64,000 nt of DNA from Lysobacterales bacterium (lineage in GTDB: Bacteria; Pseudomonadota; Gammaproteobacteria; Xanthomonadales; Rhodanobacteraceae). The position numbers and the translations under genes were made by a program. How positions within the stretch are numbered: the stretch's first letter is position 1; every line of letters begins with the position of its first letter. Shown here piece by piece: positions 44,207-53,525 of the stretch. The notes under the pieces are model-generated. The model searched no databases. It saw only the letters and a program-made list of their open reading frames with translations, and was not told the origin of the DNA. The stretch lies in the NCBI GenBank assembly GCA_017305135.1, contig JAFKNA010000006.1:1-64000 (forward strand), in the 5' to 3' direction.

Positions 44207-44800
44207 ATGTCCGAATCCTTGCGTGACCAGTTATTGAAGGCGGGGTTTGCGCCCAAGGCCCCGCCGAAGCCGGCGCCGAAGCAACACGGCAAGCCCCAGC
44301 AGAAATCGCGGCCGCGGGCGGAACCGGAGGGGCGGAATCGCCCGCCGCGGGAGGGCAAGGCCGGCAGGCCTGCGACCGCTGCGGCGCCGCGCAAGGAAGG
44401 CGAGATCGATCTCGCCAAGGCCTACGCGCTCCGCGACCGGCACGAGCGCGAGGCGGCCGAGCGTGAACGGCGCGAAGCGGAGCAGCGTGCGCGTGAACGC
44501 AAGGAGCGACGCCAGAAGCTGGCCGCGCTGCTGGACGGCAAGGCGCTGAACGACTCCGGTGCGGAGATCCCGCGCCATTTCCCGTACGGCAACAGGATCC
44601 GCCGCATCTACGTCACCGCTGAGCAATTGCCGCGCCTCAACGGCGGCGAACTCGCCATCGTGCAGCAGTCCGGCCGCTACGTCCTGGTGGCGCGGGACAC
44701 CGCTCTGGCCGCGCAGGCCATCGATCCGGACGCGCTGGCGCTGCTGTGCGACCCCCACGGCAACGACGAGGACGACGTGCCACCGGACCTGATGTGGTGA
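44207..44800 (+). CDS. DUF2058 (YaiL-like) protein
   Basis: 197 residues from the ATG at 44207. N-terminal MSESLRDQLLKAGF is the family signature, followed by a basic, Pro/Lys-rich disordered stretch (20-65). A charged helix rich in Glu and Arg (70-110, RHEREAAERERREAEQRARE in part) is followed by the conserved C-terminal domain (about 122-195, HFPYGNRIRRIYVTAEQ, VPPDLMW). Cytosolic; function unknown, though the basic region suggests nucleic-acid contact. It stands alone after the repeat region. Confidence 0.9.
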   Translation: MSESLRDQLLKAGFAPKAPPKPAPKQHGKPQQKSRPRAEPEGRNRPPREGKAGRPATAAAPRKEGEIDLAKAYALRDRHEREAAERERREAEQRARERKERRQKLAALLDGKALNDSGAEIPRHFPYGNRIRRIYVTAEQLPRLNGGELAIVQQSGRYVLVARDTALAAQAIDPDALALLCDPHGNDEDDVPPDLMW

Positions 44801-44890
44801 GTGCACCGCGGCCAGTGCCGCAGAGGGGGGAGCCTGCGACCACGTGGCCGTGCATGCACGGCCGGCAGCCCGGATCGAGGCGATGTGATA

Positions 44891-47800
44891 TCACGCTGCT
44901 CGCTCAGGATGCTGCGCGATGGCCCGCGTCGCGAAGGCGGGCAGCACCACCAGGGTCAGCAGCGTGGCCGTGACCAGGCCCCCGATGACCACGGTCGCGA
45001 GCGGCTTCTGCACCTCCGCGCCCGGGCCGGTCGCGGTGGCCATCGGGATAAAGCCGACGATCGCCACCAGCGCGGTGGTCAGTACGGCGCGCAGGCGACT
45101 CGCCGCACCACTGGTTGCCGCCTCCAGCGGTGCATCGCCGGCGTCGAGGCGTTCGCGGATCGCCTGCATCAGCACCAGGCCGTTGAGCGTCGCTACCCCG
45201 GAAACGGCAATGAAGCCCACCGCTGCCGAGACGGAAAACGGCATGCCGCGCAGCAGCAGCATCACCGCGCCACCGATCAGTGCCAGCGGCACGCAGGTGA
45301 ACACCAGCGCCGCTTGGCGGATTGACCCCAGTGCCAGGTACAGCAGGCCGCCGATCATCAGGAACACGGCCGGGATCACCAGCGCCAGGCGAGCCTCTGC
45401 GCGCTGCAGGTTCTCGAACTGCCCGCCCCAGTCGAGATGGACGCCGCTGGGCAGCGACACGGCAGAGACGGCGGCTTGGGCCTCGCCGACGAAGCCGCCG
45501 AGGTCGCGTCCGCGCACGTTGGCCTGCACCACGATGCGCCGGCTGCCGTTTTCGCGACTGATCTGGCTGGCCCCTTCGCCGACCTCGATCCGCGCCACCA
45601 AGGACAGGGGCACTACGCTTCGATCCGGCGTCACCACCGGCAGGGTGGCGAGCTGCAGGGGATCGTTGCGGGCGTCGGCGTCCAACCGCACCACCACGTC
45701 GAAGCGGCGATCCCCCTCGAAGATCCGGCCGGCGGTGCTGCCGCCGATGCCGGTCGCCACGGCCTCGCTGACGTCGGCCGCGGTGAGCCCATGCCGGGCC
45801 GCTGCGGCGTGATCGATGTGCACGGTGAGCATCGGCAGCCCCGACACCTGCTCCACGCGCACGTCGGCTGCACCGCCGATGCCGCGCAGCAGGAGTGCGA
45901 TGTGCTCGGCGATCGGCTGCAGGACGGCGAAGTCGTCGCCGTACACCATCACCGCCAGATCCGTGCGCACGCCGGAGATCAGCTCGTTGAAGCGCAGTTC
46001 GATCGGTTGGCTGAATTCCAGCGCATTGCCGATTTGCTCGCCGGCAACGGCTTCGAGGCGATCGATCAGCGCGTTTTTGTCCAGCGACCGGTCCGGCCAC
46101 GCGGATCGCGGCTTGAGCACGATCACGCTGTCGGAGATGTTGGGCGGCATCGGATCGATGGCCGCCTCCGCGGTACCCGTGCGCGAGAAGACCGTCTCGA
46201 CCTCGGGCTCCCGTGCCACCGCCCGCTCCAGCGCGAGTTGCATTGACAGCGACTGTTCCAGCGAGGCGGAGGGCACGCGCAGCGCCTGCATGGCGAGGTT
46301 GCCCTCGTCGAGCGTCGGCATGAACTCGCGCCCCAGCGAGGCGAAGGCCGCGAAGCCGAGCGCCAGCGCCAGAGCCGCCGCCGCCAGCACGCTGCGCGGG
46401 CGCATCACCGCGGCGTGGATCAGCGGCCCGGCAATGCCGCGCGCGTGTCGGATGATCCAGGTTTCGTGCCCGCCGGCAGGTACCTCGGCGTCGGGTGGCG
46501 AGCCGGGCGCGGCCTCAGGCTCGCGCACGAACAGCGCCGCCATCGCCGGCACGAAGGTGAAGGAGAAGAGGAAGGCGCCGACCAGCGCGAGCATGAAGGC
46601 CGCCGCCATCGGCTGGAAGGTCTTGCCCTCGATGCCGTCGAGGGTAAGCACCGGCGCGAATACCAGCAGCACGATCAGCTGGCCGAAGGCGGCCGGCCGC
46701 GCCATGCTGCGTGCCGCCGCGGTCGCCGCGGCCAGCCGCTCGCCGGCCGTGAGGCGGCGGCCGAGGACCGCCCGCTTCTCGCCGAGCCTCAGCAGCGTCG
46801 CCTCGATCACGATCACCGCGCCATCCACGAGGATGCCGAAATCGAGTGCGCCCAGGCTCATCAGGTTGCCGCTGATGCCGAAATGGTGCATGCCGGTCAC
46901 CGCGAACAGGAACGACAGCGGAATGACCAGCGCGGCGATCGCTGCCGCGCGCAGGTTGCCGAGCAGCAGGAACAGCACCACGATGACCAGCAGGGCGCCC
47001 TCGGCGAGGTTGCGGGCGACCGTCCGGATCGTGGAGTCGACCAGCACGCTGCGGTCGAGCACCGGCTCGGCGGCGATGCCGGGTGGCAGCGAGCGGTTGA
47101 CCTCGGCCAGGCGCTCCGCCGCGGCGCGGGCGATGGTGCGGCTATTGCCGCCGGCAATCATCAGCGCGGTGCCCAGCACCGCCTCGTGTCCATCGCGGCT
47201 CGCCGCCCCCAGCCGCGGCGCCTGCCCCAGGCCGACCTCGGCCACGTCCGCAACGCGGATCACCATGCCTTCATGGCTGGCCACGGGTGTCTGCGCGAGG
47301 TCGTCCACGCTTCTCGTCAGGCCATCCGTGCGAACGATGAGGCCTTCGCCGGCCCGTTCGATGAAGCCGGCACCCGCCTGCACGTTCGCGCGCTCCAGCG
47401 CCCGCACAAGGTCGTCGAGGCCGAGGCCATATGCCGCGAGGCGTGCCGCGTCCGGTCGCACGGCGTATTCCTTGACATAGCCGCCGATGGTGTCCATGCC
47501 CGCCAGCCCCGGTGACGAGCGCATCTGCCGCGCCACCATCCAGTCCTGCACGGTGCGCAGGTAAGTGGCCCGCTCGACGGGCGTCGCGAGCCGCTCGCCT
47601 TCCGGCGTCAGGTAGGTTCCGTCCGCCTGCCAGCCCGGCACGCCCGCTGCGCCGGCCTTGCCCGAATCGCGCGGGGCAAAGTCCACCGTCCACATCAGCA
47701 CCTCGCCCAGGCCGGTGGTGACAGGCGACATCATCGGCGTCACCCCGACCGGCAGTTCGTCCTGCGCCTCGCGCATGCGCTCGGCCACTTGCTGGCGCGC

Positions 47801-48115
47801 GAAATGGATGTCGGTGCGGTCGGTGAAGACTGCGGTGACCTGCGAAAAGCCGTTGCGCGAGAGCGAGCGCGTGCTGGTGAGGCCGGGGATACCGGCGAGC
47901 GCGGTCTCCAGCGGCCAGCTCACCTGGCGCTCGATTTGCCCGGGCGCCAGCGCCGGCGCGATGGTATTGATCTGCACCTGCCGGTTGGTGATGTCCGGCA
48001 CCGCATCGATCGGCAGCTGGTCGAGCTGAAACAGACCCCCGGCGGCGATCATCGCCGCGCCGAACACCACCGCCCAGCGGAAGCGGACCGCCGTTTCAAT
48101 CACGAATCTGAACAT
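44891..48115 (-). CDS. czcA: Heavy-metal RND efflux pump, inner-membrane permease (CzcA type)
   Basis: 1074 residues, 12 membrane helices expected. A proton-driven trimer that expels divalent metal ions from the periplasm and cytosol through the adaptor and outer-membrane channel. The helix-4 motif DFGILVDGAVIVIE (Asp425, Asp431, Glu438) matches the divalent-cation groups (CzcA/CnrA/NccA) and not the monovalent CusA form. N-terminal LPIDAVPDITNRQVQINT is also typical. Two large periplasmic loops (about 40-365 and 590-890) are present. Whether the ion is Zn, Cd, Co or Ni cannot be fixed by eye. It is last in a four-gene operon, 11 bp after the adaptor. Confidence 0.94.
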   Translation of the reverse strand: MFRFVIETAVRFRWAVVFGAAMIAAGGLFQLDQLPIDAVPDITNRQVQINTIAPALAPGQIERQVSWPLETALAGIPGLTSTRSLSRNGFSQVTAVFTDRTDIHFARQQVAERMREAQDELPVGVTPMMSPVTTGLGEVLMWTVDFAPRDSGKAGAAGVPGWQADGTYLTPEGERLATPVERATYLRTVQDWMVARQMRSSPGLAGMDTIGGYVKEYAVRPDAARLAAYGLGLDDLVRALERANVQAGAGFIERAGEGLIVRTDGLTRSVDDLAQTPVASHEGMVIRVADVAEVGLGQAPRLGAASRDGHEAVLGTALMIAGGNSRTIARAAAERLAEVNRSLPPGIAAEPVLDRSVLVDSTIRTVARNLAEGALLVIVVLFLLLGNLRAAAIAALVIPLSFLFAVTGMHHFGISGNLMSLGALDFGILVDGAVIVIEATLLRLGEKRAVLGRRLTAGERLAAATAAARSMARPAAFGQLIVLLVFAPVLTLDGIEGKTFQPMAAAFMLALVGAFLFSFTFVPAMAALFVREPEAAPGSPPDAEVPAGGHETWIIRHARGIAGPLIHAAVMRPRSVLAAAALALALGFAAFASLGREFMPTLDEGNLAMQALRVPSASLEQSLSMQLALERAVAREPEVETVFSRTGTAEAAIDPMPPNISDSVIVLKPRSAWPDRSLDKNALIDRLEAVAGEQIGNALEFSQPIELRFNELISGVRTDLAVMVYGDDFAVLQPIAEHIALLLRGIGGAADVRVEQVSGLPMLTVHIDHAAAARHGLTAADVSEAVATGIGGSTAGRIFEGDRRFDVVVRLDADARNDPLQLATLPVVTPDRSVVPLSLVARIEVGEGASQISRENGSRRIVVQANVRGRDLGGFVGEAQAAVSAVSLPSGVHLDWGGQFENLQRAEARLALVIPAVFLMIGGLLYLALGSIRQAALVFTCVPLALIGGAVMLLLRGMPFSVSAAVGFIAVSGVATLNGLVLMQAIRERLDAGDAPLEAATSGAASRLRAVLTTALVAIVGFIPMATATGPGAEVQKPLATVVIGGLVTATLLTLVVLPAFATRAIAQHPERAA

Positions 48116-48126
48116 CCGCGGGATCC

Positions 48127-49329
48127 TCAGTGACCGTGCCCGGCCTCGCCCTTGGCGAGTTCGGCCTTCAGCAGAAACGCCTTGGTGCCGGCGATGCGCT
48201 CGTCGCCCGAGAGCCCCTTGAGGACCTCGATGCGATCGCCGACACGGCGCCCGGCCAGCACCGGCACGGCGCGAAAGCCCTCATCTTCGGAAACGAACAC
48301 CACCGCCCGCCCTTCGATGGTCTGCACCGCGTCGGCGGGAACGGTCAGTGCATCGTCCTCATCTCTGGCCAACACCACCGCGGTGAGCGCCGAACCGGTG
48401 GGCGGTGGCGCTCCGGATTCGGGGCGCGCGCGGATGATGACCAGCCCGCCCTGCTCGCGCATCTCGGTGGCGGCGCCCATGACGATGGCGCCGAAGCTGC
48501 CGACGGGGCCGGTCACCTCGATCCGGGTTCCGGGCGTGATCCGCGCCGCGAGCCCAGGCGGCGCGGAGAAGACGAGCTCGCTCTGCACGGGATCGGTCAC
48601 GCTGGCGACGACCTCGCCCGCGTTGATGAAACCGCCGGGCATCACCCGCACTACGCCGACGATGCCGGCCACCGGGCTGCTGATCGTCACCCGGCCCTGC
48701 GCATCGGGCCAGCCCGCCGCGCCGACCCGCGCGGCGGCTGCCCTGGCGGCCGCATCGGCGGCGAGCGACCTGGCGCGTGAGGCTTCCAGGTCCTGGCGCG
48801 CGACCACGCCCTGGTCGACCAGCGAGCGGTCGCGCTGGTACGTGAGCCGGGCCGCTTCCGCCTCGGCGCGTGCGGCCTCGACATCGGCACGCATCGTGGC
48901 CGCCTCGCCGCTGGCCATCACGACCAGCGGCTCACCGGTTGCGACGCCCGTCCCCGGCGCCACGAGCACCCGCTCGACGCGACCATTGATTGCCGCGGCG
49001 ACCGCGGCGCGCGCGCCGATGGCGGGCTCGACCCGGCCATTGAGGCGGATTTCATGGCCCACGCCGCCGCGTCCCACTGTGACTACCTGGATGCCGGCAG
49101 CCTCGATCTGTCGTGATGTCAGGGCGACGAGATCCTCTTCGCCGGTGCCGTTGCCGCCGGGCTCGCCGTTCCCGCCGGGAGTGTCTTCGCCAGCTTCGGC
49201 GGCCGGCTTCTGGCTGGTCCCGGACGTCGCCGCGGGCGGAGCGGTGGTCAGCTTCGCCAGGCCGAAGCCGAGCGCGAGTGCGGCCAGGAGGGCGCCGGCT
49301 AGCATCAGTCGGTTTGCGCAGGTGTTCAT
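48127..49329 (-). CDS. czcB: RND efflux periplasmic adaptor (CzcB type)
   Basis: 400 residues. Links the pump to the outer-membrane channel. An N-terminal anchor helix (about 8-26) is followed by a Gly/Pro/Glu-rich spacer, barrel-sandwich (lipoyl-like) strands (AAINGRVERVLVAPGTGVATGEPLV), a hairpin of two Ala-rich helices (about 148-205), and beta-barrel and membrane-proximal domains. The C-terminus ends GEAGHGH, a small His cluster that may help metal transfer. The last codon overlaps nothing downstream; the start overlaps the stop of the channel gene by four bases. Confidence 0.9.
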   Translation of the reverse strand: MNTCANRLMLAGALLAALALGFGLAKLTTAPPAATSGTSQKPAAEAGEDTPGGNGEPGGNGTGEEDLVALTSRQIEAAGIQVVTVGRGGVGHEIRLNGRVEPAIGARAAVAAAINGRVERVLVAPGTGVATGEPLVVMASGEAATMRADVEAARAEAEAARLTYQRDRSLVDQGVVARQDLEASRARSLAADAAARAAAARVGAAGWPDAQGRVTISSPVAGIVGVVRVMPGGFINAGEVVASVTDPVQSELVFSAPPGLAARITPGTRIEVTGPVGSFGAIVMGAATEMREQGGLVIIRARPESGAPPPTGSALTAVVLARDEDDALTVPADAVQTIEGRAVVFVSEDEGFRAVPVLAGRRVGDRIEVLKGLSGDERIAGTKAFLLKAELAKGEAGHGH

Positions 49330-50585
49330 CGTGGTACCCCGAACGGGGCGCGACCTTCGAGGCGCGCCAGGTCGATTTCGGCGCGGACGCGCGCCATCCG
49401 CGCGTCCACGGCGGCGTTGCGGGCGGTGATCAGCTCCGCGCGCGAGCTGCGCAGTTCGAGCTGCGAGATCCGTCCGGCCTCGAACCCGATGCGGGACAGG
49501 CGATAGGCCTCCTCCGCGGCCGCGACGGCGCTGTCGGCAGCGTGCGTGCGGCTGGCCGAGGCGGCCAGTGCCGCGGTGGCGGCGAGGCGTTCCGCCCGGG
49601 CCTCCTGCTTCTCCGCGACCAGCCGTGCTTCCGCGGCCCGCTGCTCGGCGCGCGCCGCCTGGATGCCGCCGTCGTTGCGGTCGAACAGTGGCAGCGTGAA
49701 TTCGATGCCGAGCGTGAGCGCGTGGTCGCCCGTGGCGCGGAAGCGGCGCATGCCGATGCCTGCGCTGACCTCGGGAAAGGCGCGACGCCGTTCGACCGTC
49801 ACTCGGCGGCTGGCCGAATCGAGTTCGGCCTCGGCGAGCTGGACCGCCGGTGGCTCAACCATCCCGCTGGCGGGTGCGGGCGGTGCGCGGTCGAGCAGGC
49901 TGGTGCCAATCGCCTGCGGCGGTGGATCGAGCAGGGCGATGGCAGCCAGCCGCGCCAGCGCGCCGTCGCGCCCGGCAGTGGCCTCGTCCAGCGCGGCGCG
50001 GGCGGCCTCCACCTCGCTCCGCGCCTGGATGCCGCGCACGCTGGGCGCGCGGCCCTGTTCGACCATGGCGGAGATGCCCCGCGCGTCCTGCTCGGTTGAT
50101 GCCAGCGCCTCATTCGCCAGCTGGTGGCGTCGCGCCGCGGCTTCGGCTTCGGCGTAGACCAGCGCCAGCCGGCCCGCGGCCTGCCAGCGCGCCTGCTCAC
50201 GGCGCAAGCCGGCGGTGCCGGCTTCGGCTCCCGCCGCCTCAATGCGCGCGCTGCGCTGCCCGAAGAGTTCCAGCGGCTGCCTGATCGACAGCATCGATTC
50301 GGCATTGCCGCTGCCGCTGTACGGGCCGGAGCCGTAGACGTTTTCGCGCTCCCAGGCGATCGCCGGATTGGGTGCGGCCCGCGCCTGCTGCGCGCGGGCG
50401 GCAGCCGCGTCGTGGAGGGCCTCGGCTTCGAGCACCGACGGCAGCGCCTCGAGCCGGGCGAGGAGTTCTTCGAATGACGGGGCGGTTACGTGCGCGGCAG
50501 CGGCCGCCATCGGGGGCGACGCCGAGGCCAGCACGGCCACCGCCCATGCGGCCGCCATGAGCGGTCGGCCAGGCAACAGGGACAT
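49326..50585 (-). CDS. czcC: TolC/CzcC-type outer-membrane channel
   Basis: 419 residues with a signal peptide (1-29, ending ASPPMAAAAA). It has the duplicated helical-barrel layout of the outer-membrane efflux family: long Ala/Glu/Arg-rich coiled helices (RIEAAGAEAG, ARWQAAGRLALVYAEAEAA) interrupted by beta-barrel strands (AESMLSIRQPLELFGQR, LGIEFTLPLFDRNDG). LPLFDRNDG is characteristic of CzcC. It is 55 bp after the small Cys/His-rich gene and coupled to czcB by ATGA. Confidence 0.92.
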   Translation of the reverse strand: MSLLPGRPLMAAAWAVAVLASASPPMAAAAAHVTAPSFEELLARLEALPSVLEAEALHDAAAARAQQARAAPNPAIAWERENVYGSGPYSGSGNAESMLSIRQPLELFGQRSARIEAAGAEAGTAGLRREQARWQAAGRLALVYAEAEAAARRHQLANEALASTEQDARGISAMVEQGRAPSVRGIQARSEVEAARAALDEATAGRDGALARLAAIALLDPPPQAIGTSLLDRAPPAPASGMVEPPAVQLAEAELDSASRRVTVERRRAFPEVSAGIGMRRFRATGDHALTLGIEFTLPLFDRNDGGIQAARAEQRAAEARLVAEKQEARAERLAATAALAASASRTHAADSAVAAAEEAYRLSRIGFEAGRISQLELRSSRAELITARNAAVDARMARVRAEIDLARLEGRAPFGVPR

Positions 50586-50640
50586 GGGTACTCCGGAAGC
50601 GGATATGGACGTGGGTGCCCGTCAGGACGGGCCAGGCACG

Positions 50641-50997
50641 TCAGCTTCGTGGAGGCCGCCTGGGGCCTTCGGAGGATCCGGGCGGGAGCGTGGCATCCAC
50701 CAGCCCGACCACCACGACACATGCGGCGTCGTAGCTCACCGCCGTGCCGAAAGAGAGGTCGGCGGTGGCATGGTGGCAGTGGCTGTGCGCGCAGCCGCCA
50801 TGCGCGCCATCGGGCGCGCCGCCCGTTCCGGCGTCGTCGCACGGCGCCGAGAGGGAGTGGTCGTGCGCGGCCACCATCGCGTGCGCCGCATCGACCTCGA
50901 GCGAGCAGGCGAAGGCGTCGGCGACGGGCACGATCACCAGCACCGCGATGAGCAGCAGGGCAATGGCGCGCTTCAGGCTGGCCAGGTGGCGTTGCAT
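50641..50997 (-). CDS. Small Cys/His-rich periplasmic protein at the head of the czc operon
   Basis: 118 residues. A signal peptide (hydrophobic 11-26, likely cleavage near ADAFA) leaves a mature part loaded with metal ligands: His39, His45, His47, Cys53 and the cluster His66, Cys69, His71, His73, Cys74, His75, His76. Position and size resemble CzcI, a periplasmic modulator or sensor of czcCBA, but similarity by eye is only in composition. I see no ribosome-binding site, and a shorter or longer form is possible. A metal-binding periplasmic sensor or buffer for the pump is the likely role. Confidence 0.65.
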   Translation of the reverse strand: MQRHLASLKRAIALLLIAVLVIVPVADAFACSLEVDAAHAMVAAHDHSLSAPCDDAGTGGAPDGAHGGCAHSHCHHATADLSFGTAVSYDAACVVVVGLVDATLPPGSSEGPRRPPRS

Positions 50998-51073
50998 CGG
51001 CGACAAGCTAGCAGCGACGCGCGCCTGGATACAATAACGCGACGGCGAGATCGATCGATGTCGCAGTTGTCCC

Positions 51074-51097
51074 TGCAGGAGCGACCCTGGTCGCGAC
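51074..51097 (+). repeat. GTAG-type palindrome, single copy
   Basis: TGCAGGAGCGACC, then CTGGTCGCGAC, between the czc operon and phaB. Confidence 0.75.
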
Positions 51098-51125
51098 TGA
51101 AGTCTCCTGGCGCCCGAGCCGCGGC

Positions 51126-51872
51126 TCAGAAATCCATGAAATACCCACCATTCACCGGAATGTTGGCGCCGGTGATGAAGCCGGCGTCCTCGGCGGCGAG
51201 GAACTCCACCGTGCGCGCGATCTCGCACGGTTCGCCGAGCCGGCCGACCGGAATGGCGGCGATGATCTGCTTGCGGATGTCTTCCGGCACCGCCTGCACC
51301 AGCGCGGTGTTGCAGTAGCCCGGCGACACGCTGTTGACGGTGACGCCCTTTCTGGCCACCTCGCGCGCCAGCGCCATGGTGAAGCCATGGATGCCGGCCT
51401 TGGAAGCGGAATAGTTGGTCTGGCCGAACTGGCCGGTCTGGCCGTTCACCGACGAGATGTTGATGATGCGGCCAAAGCCCTGACCCGTCATGCCGTCGAC
51501 GGCGTGGCGGCAGGTATTGAACACGCCGGCGAGGTTGACGCGCAGCACGTCGGTCCACTGCTCGGGCGTCATCTTGCGCAGCGAGGTGTCGCGCGTGATG
51601 CCGGCGCCGTTGACGAGGATCGACACCGGCCCGTGCTCTGCCGCGACGCGCTGCATGAATTCGCCGCAGGCGGCAAAGTCGGCGACGTCGAGCGGTTCGA
51701 AATGGATCGCGCCATCGAACTCCCGCACCTCGTCCTCGAACGCGGCCACGCGCTCGCCGCGGGCGGCGAGATCGGCCGCGATGACGTGGCGACCCTGGCG
51801 CGCCAGGAACTTGCAGATTTCAGTACCCAGGCCACCGATGCCGCCGGTGACGACCGCCACGCGCTTGCTCAT
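51126..51872 (-). CDS. phaB: Acetoacetyl-CoA reductase
   Basis: 248 residues, short-chain dehydrogenase. Reduces acetoacetyl-CoA to (R)-3-hydroxybutyryl-CoA with NADPH for polyhydroxybutyrate. The cofactor loop is TGGIGGLG near the N-terminus; NNAG-like ILVNGAGITRD; and the active-site Tyr/Lys in NYSASKAG, preceded by NGQTGQFGQT, which is specific to PhaB-type enzymes. The start at 51872 gives the standard MSKRVAVVTGG N-terminus. The regulator phaR lies 116 bp upstream on the same strand; no synthase or thiolase gene is in the window. Confidence 0.93.
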   Translation of the reverse strand: MSKRVAVVTGGIGGLGTEICKFLARQGRHVIAADLAARGERVAAFEDEVREFDGAIHFEPLDVADFAACGEFMQRVAAEHGPVSILVNGAGITRDTSLRKMTPEQWTDVLRVNLAGVFNTCRHAVDGMTGQGFGRIINISSVNGQTGQFGQTNYSASKAGIHGFTMALAREVARKGVTVNSVSPGYCNTALVQAVPEDIRKQIIAAIPVGRLGEPCEIARTVEFLAAEDAGFITGANIPVNGGYFMDF

Positions 51873-51988
51873 TCGCAGGATTCCCGCAAGTTGGGACGCG
51901 GCGGACGCCACGTCATGCTGCAATGCAGCGACGCCGGATGCTAGGAAGCCTGCGCCGGTGTGTCAAATGCCGCGGGCAGGTGCCGCGC

Positions 51989-52489
51989 TCAGGACTTGTC
52001 GTCCTTGCGGCCGGGCTTGGCGTCCGCGGCGCCCTGGCGCAGGCCTTCCGCCGTCGCATTGAGGAAGCCCTGCTGCATCGACTTCCACATGTCCATGTTG
52101 CGCTCGGTGAGGTCGTTCAGCATCGACCAGGGCGTCTGCCCGAGCAGGTTGTTGAGCTGCCCACGGAACTGCTGCTGCTGGTCGAGGAAGATCTGCAGGC
52201 TGCGTTCCAGGTAGCCGCCCATGAAGCCCTGCAGGGAGTCGCCGTAGAAGCGGATGATCTGCGACAGCAGGCGCGAGGTGAACATCGGCTGCCCGCGTTC
52301 CTCGTACTCGGAAATGATCTGCAGCAGCACCGAGCGGGTGAGGTTCTCGCCGGTCTTGGCGTCCCGCACCTCGAACTCCTCGTCGTCGAGGACCAGCTGG
52401 CGTACTTCCTCCAGCGTGATGTAGCTGGAAATCTCCGTGTCGTAGAGGCGCCGGTTCGGGTACTTCTTGATGATGCGGGGCGTGGTCAT
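51989..52489 (-). CDS. phaR: Polyhydroxyalkanoate synthesis repressor
   Basis: 166 residues. PhaR binds both the polymer and phasin-gene promoters and represses them when no granules are present. The N-terminal domain (RIIKKYPNRRLYDTEISSYITLEEVRQLV) is the highly conserved PHB accumulation regulator DNA-binding region; two accumulation-regulatory domains follow (about 63-110), with a Gln-rich middle and a C-terminal helix. It stands just before phaB, so a PHA module is likely. Confidence 0.95.
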   Translation of the reverse strand: MTTPRIIKKYPNRRLYDTEISSYITLEEVRQLVLDDEEFEVRDAKTGENLTRSVLLQIISEYEERGQPMFTSRLLSQIIRFYGDSLQGFMGGYLERSLQIFLDQQQQFRGQLNNLLGQTPWSMLNDLTERNMDMWKSMQQGFLNATAEGLRQGAADAKPGRKDDKS

Positions 52490-52557
52490 GGCCTCAAGCT
52501 AGCAGAATGTGCCGCACCGCACCAGACGTTTGCCGCGCAACAAAATGCCGCGCCGGA

Positions 52558-53262
52558 TCAGCGCATGCGCAGCAGGACCACGGTGATGTTGTCCGAGCCG
52601 CCGCCGTCGAGCGCGGCCAGGATGAGGTGGTCGACGCACTCCTGGGCGGAGAGGTCGAGGCGTCCGACGATGGCCGCGATCTCGGCATCGCCCACCTCTT
52701 CGGTGAGGCCGTCGCTGCACAGCAGCAGCTGCATGCCGGGGCGGAGTTCGCCCTCGGTGGTCTCCACCCGCAGCGACTCGGGATCGGTGACCCCGAGCGC
52801 CTGCGTCACCACGTTCCGGTGCGGATGGCTGCGTGCCTGCTCGATCGTGATCGCGCCCTGGTCGACCAGTTCCTGCACGTAGGAATGATCCTGCGAGAGC
52901 TGGCGCAGGCCCTCGTTCCAGACATACACCCGGCTATCGCCGACCCAGGCCACCTCGAAGCGCGAGTCGGGCAGGAGGCGCAGCGCGGCGACGGTCGTGC
53001 CCATCGGCAGCGCCTCGGAGCGGCGCGTGGAATGGCGGATGATCTCCTCGTCGGCAAGCTGGATCGCGCGCACCAGTTCGGTGCCGCGGCCGACCTCGCG
53101 CACCAGCGTGTCGCGCGCGAAGGCGCTGGCGACCTCGCCGTGCTCGTGTCCGCCCATGCCGTCGGCCACCAGCCACAGGCCGAGCTCGGCGTCGGCGTAA
53201 TAGGTGTCCTCGTTGTGCTCGCGGCGCAGGCCGACGTGGCTGCCGTGTCCGAATTCGATCAT
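52558..53262 (-). CDS. PP2C-type serine/threonine protein phosphatase
   Basis: 234 residues from the ATG at 53262; the open frame upstream has no homology. All PP2C metal motifs are present: REHNEDTYY, VADGMGGHEHGE, WVGDSRVYV, LCSDGLTEEV and GSDNITVVLL. This single-domain form (Stp1/PrpC) usually reverses a Hanks-type kinase, as with type VI secretion (PppA) or general Ser/Thr signalling, but no kinase gene is nearby. It diverges from the serine hydrolase gene across 263 bp. Confidence 0.92.
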   Translation of the reverse strand: MIEFGHGSHVGLRREHNEDTYYADAELGLWLVADGMGGHEHGEVASAFARDTLVREVGRGTELVRAIQLADEEIIRHSTRRSEALPMGTTVAALRLLPDSRFEVAWVGDSRVYVWNEGLRQLSQDHSYVQELVDQGAITIEQARSHPHRNVVTQALGVTDPESLRVETTEGELRPGMQLLLCSDGLTEEVGDAEIAAIVGRLDLSAQECVDHLILAALDGGGSDNITVVLLRMR

Positions 53263-53525
53263 GCGGCGTGAGGTTTCCTCTGCAGAACTTCGAAACACCT
53301 CGAAGGGCGTCACTCCCGCTTGCGCGCGCATGACGAGGTTGTTCGAGGTTCCATCACGGGAACCATCGCCTCGTGACGGGCGAATCCGGCCGCCTCCGTG
53401 GCGCCGTGGCGGAATAGAATGCCGCCAGCCTCGCGTTTCGTGCAAGTCGGCGCGCACCATGGCGCGCAGGCGCGGCGGCGGGCGTTGCCTGCTTCCTCCA
53501 ACACCGTTCCAGAGGGCCTGACTCC

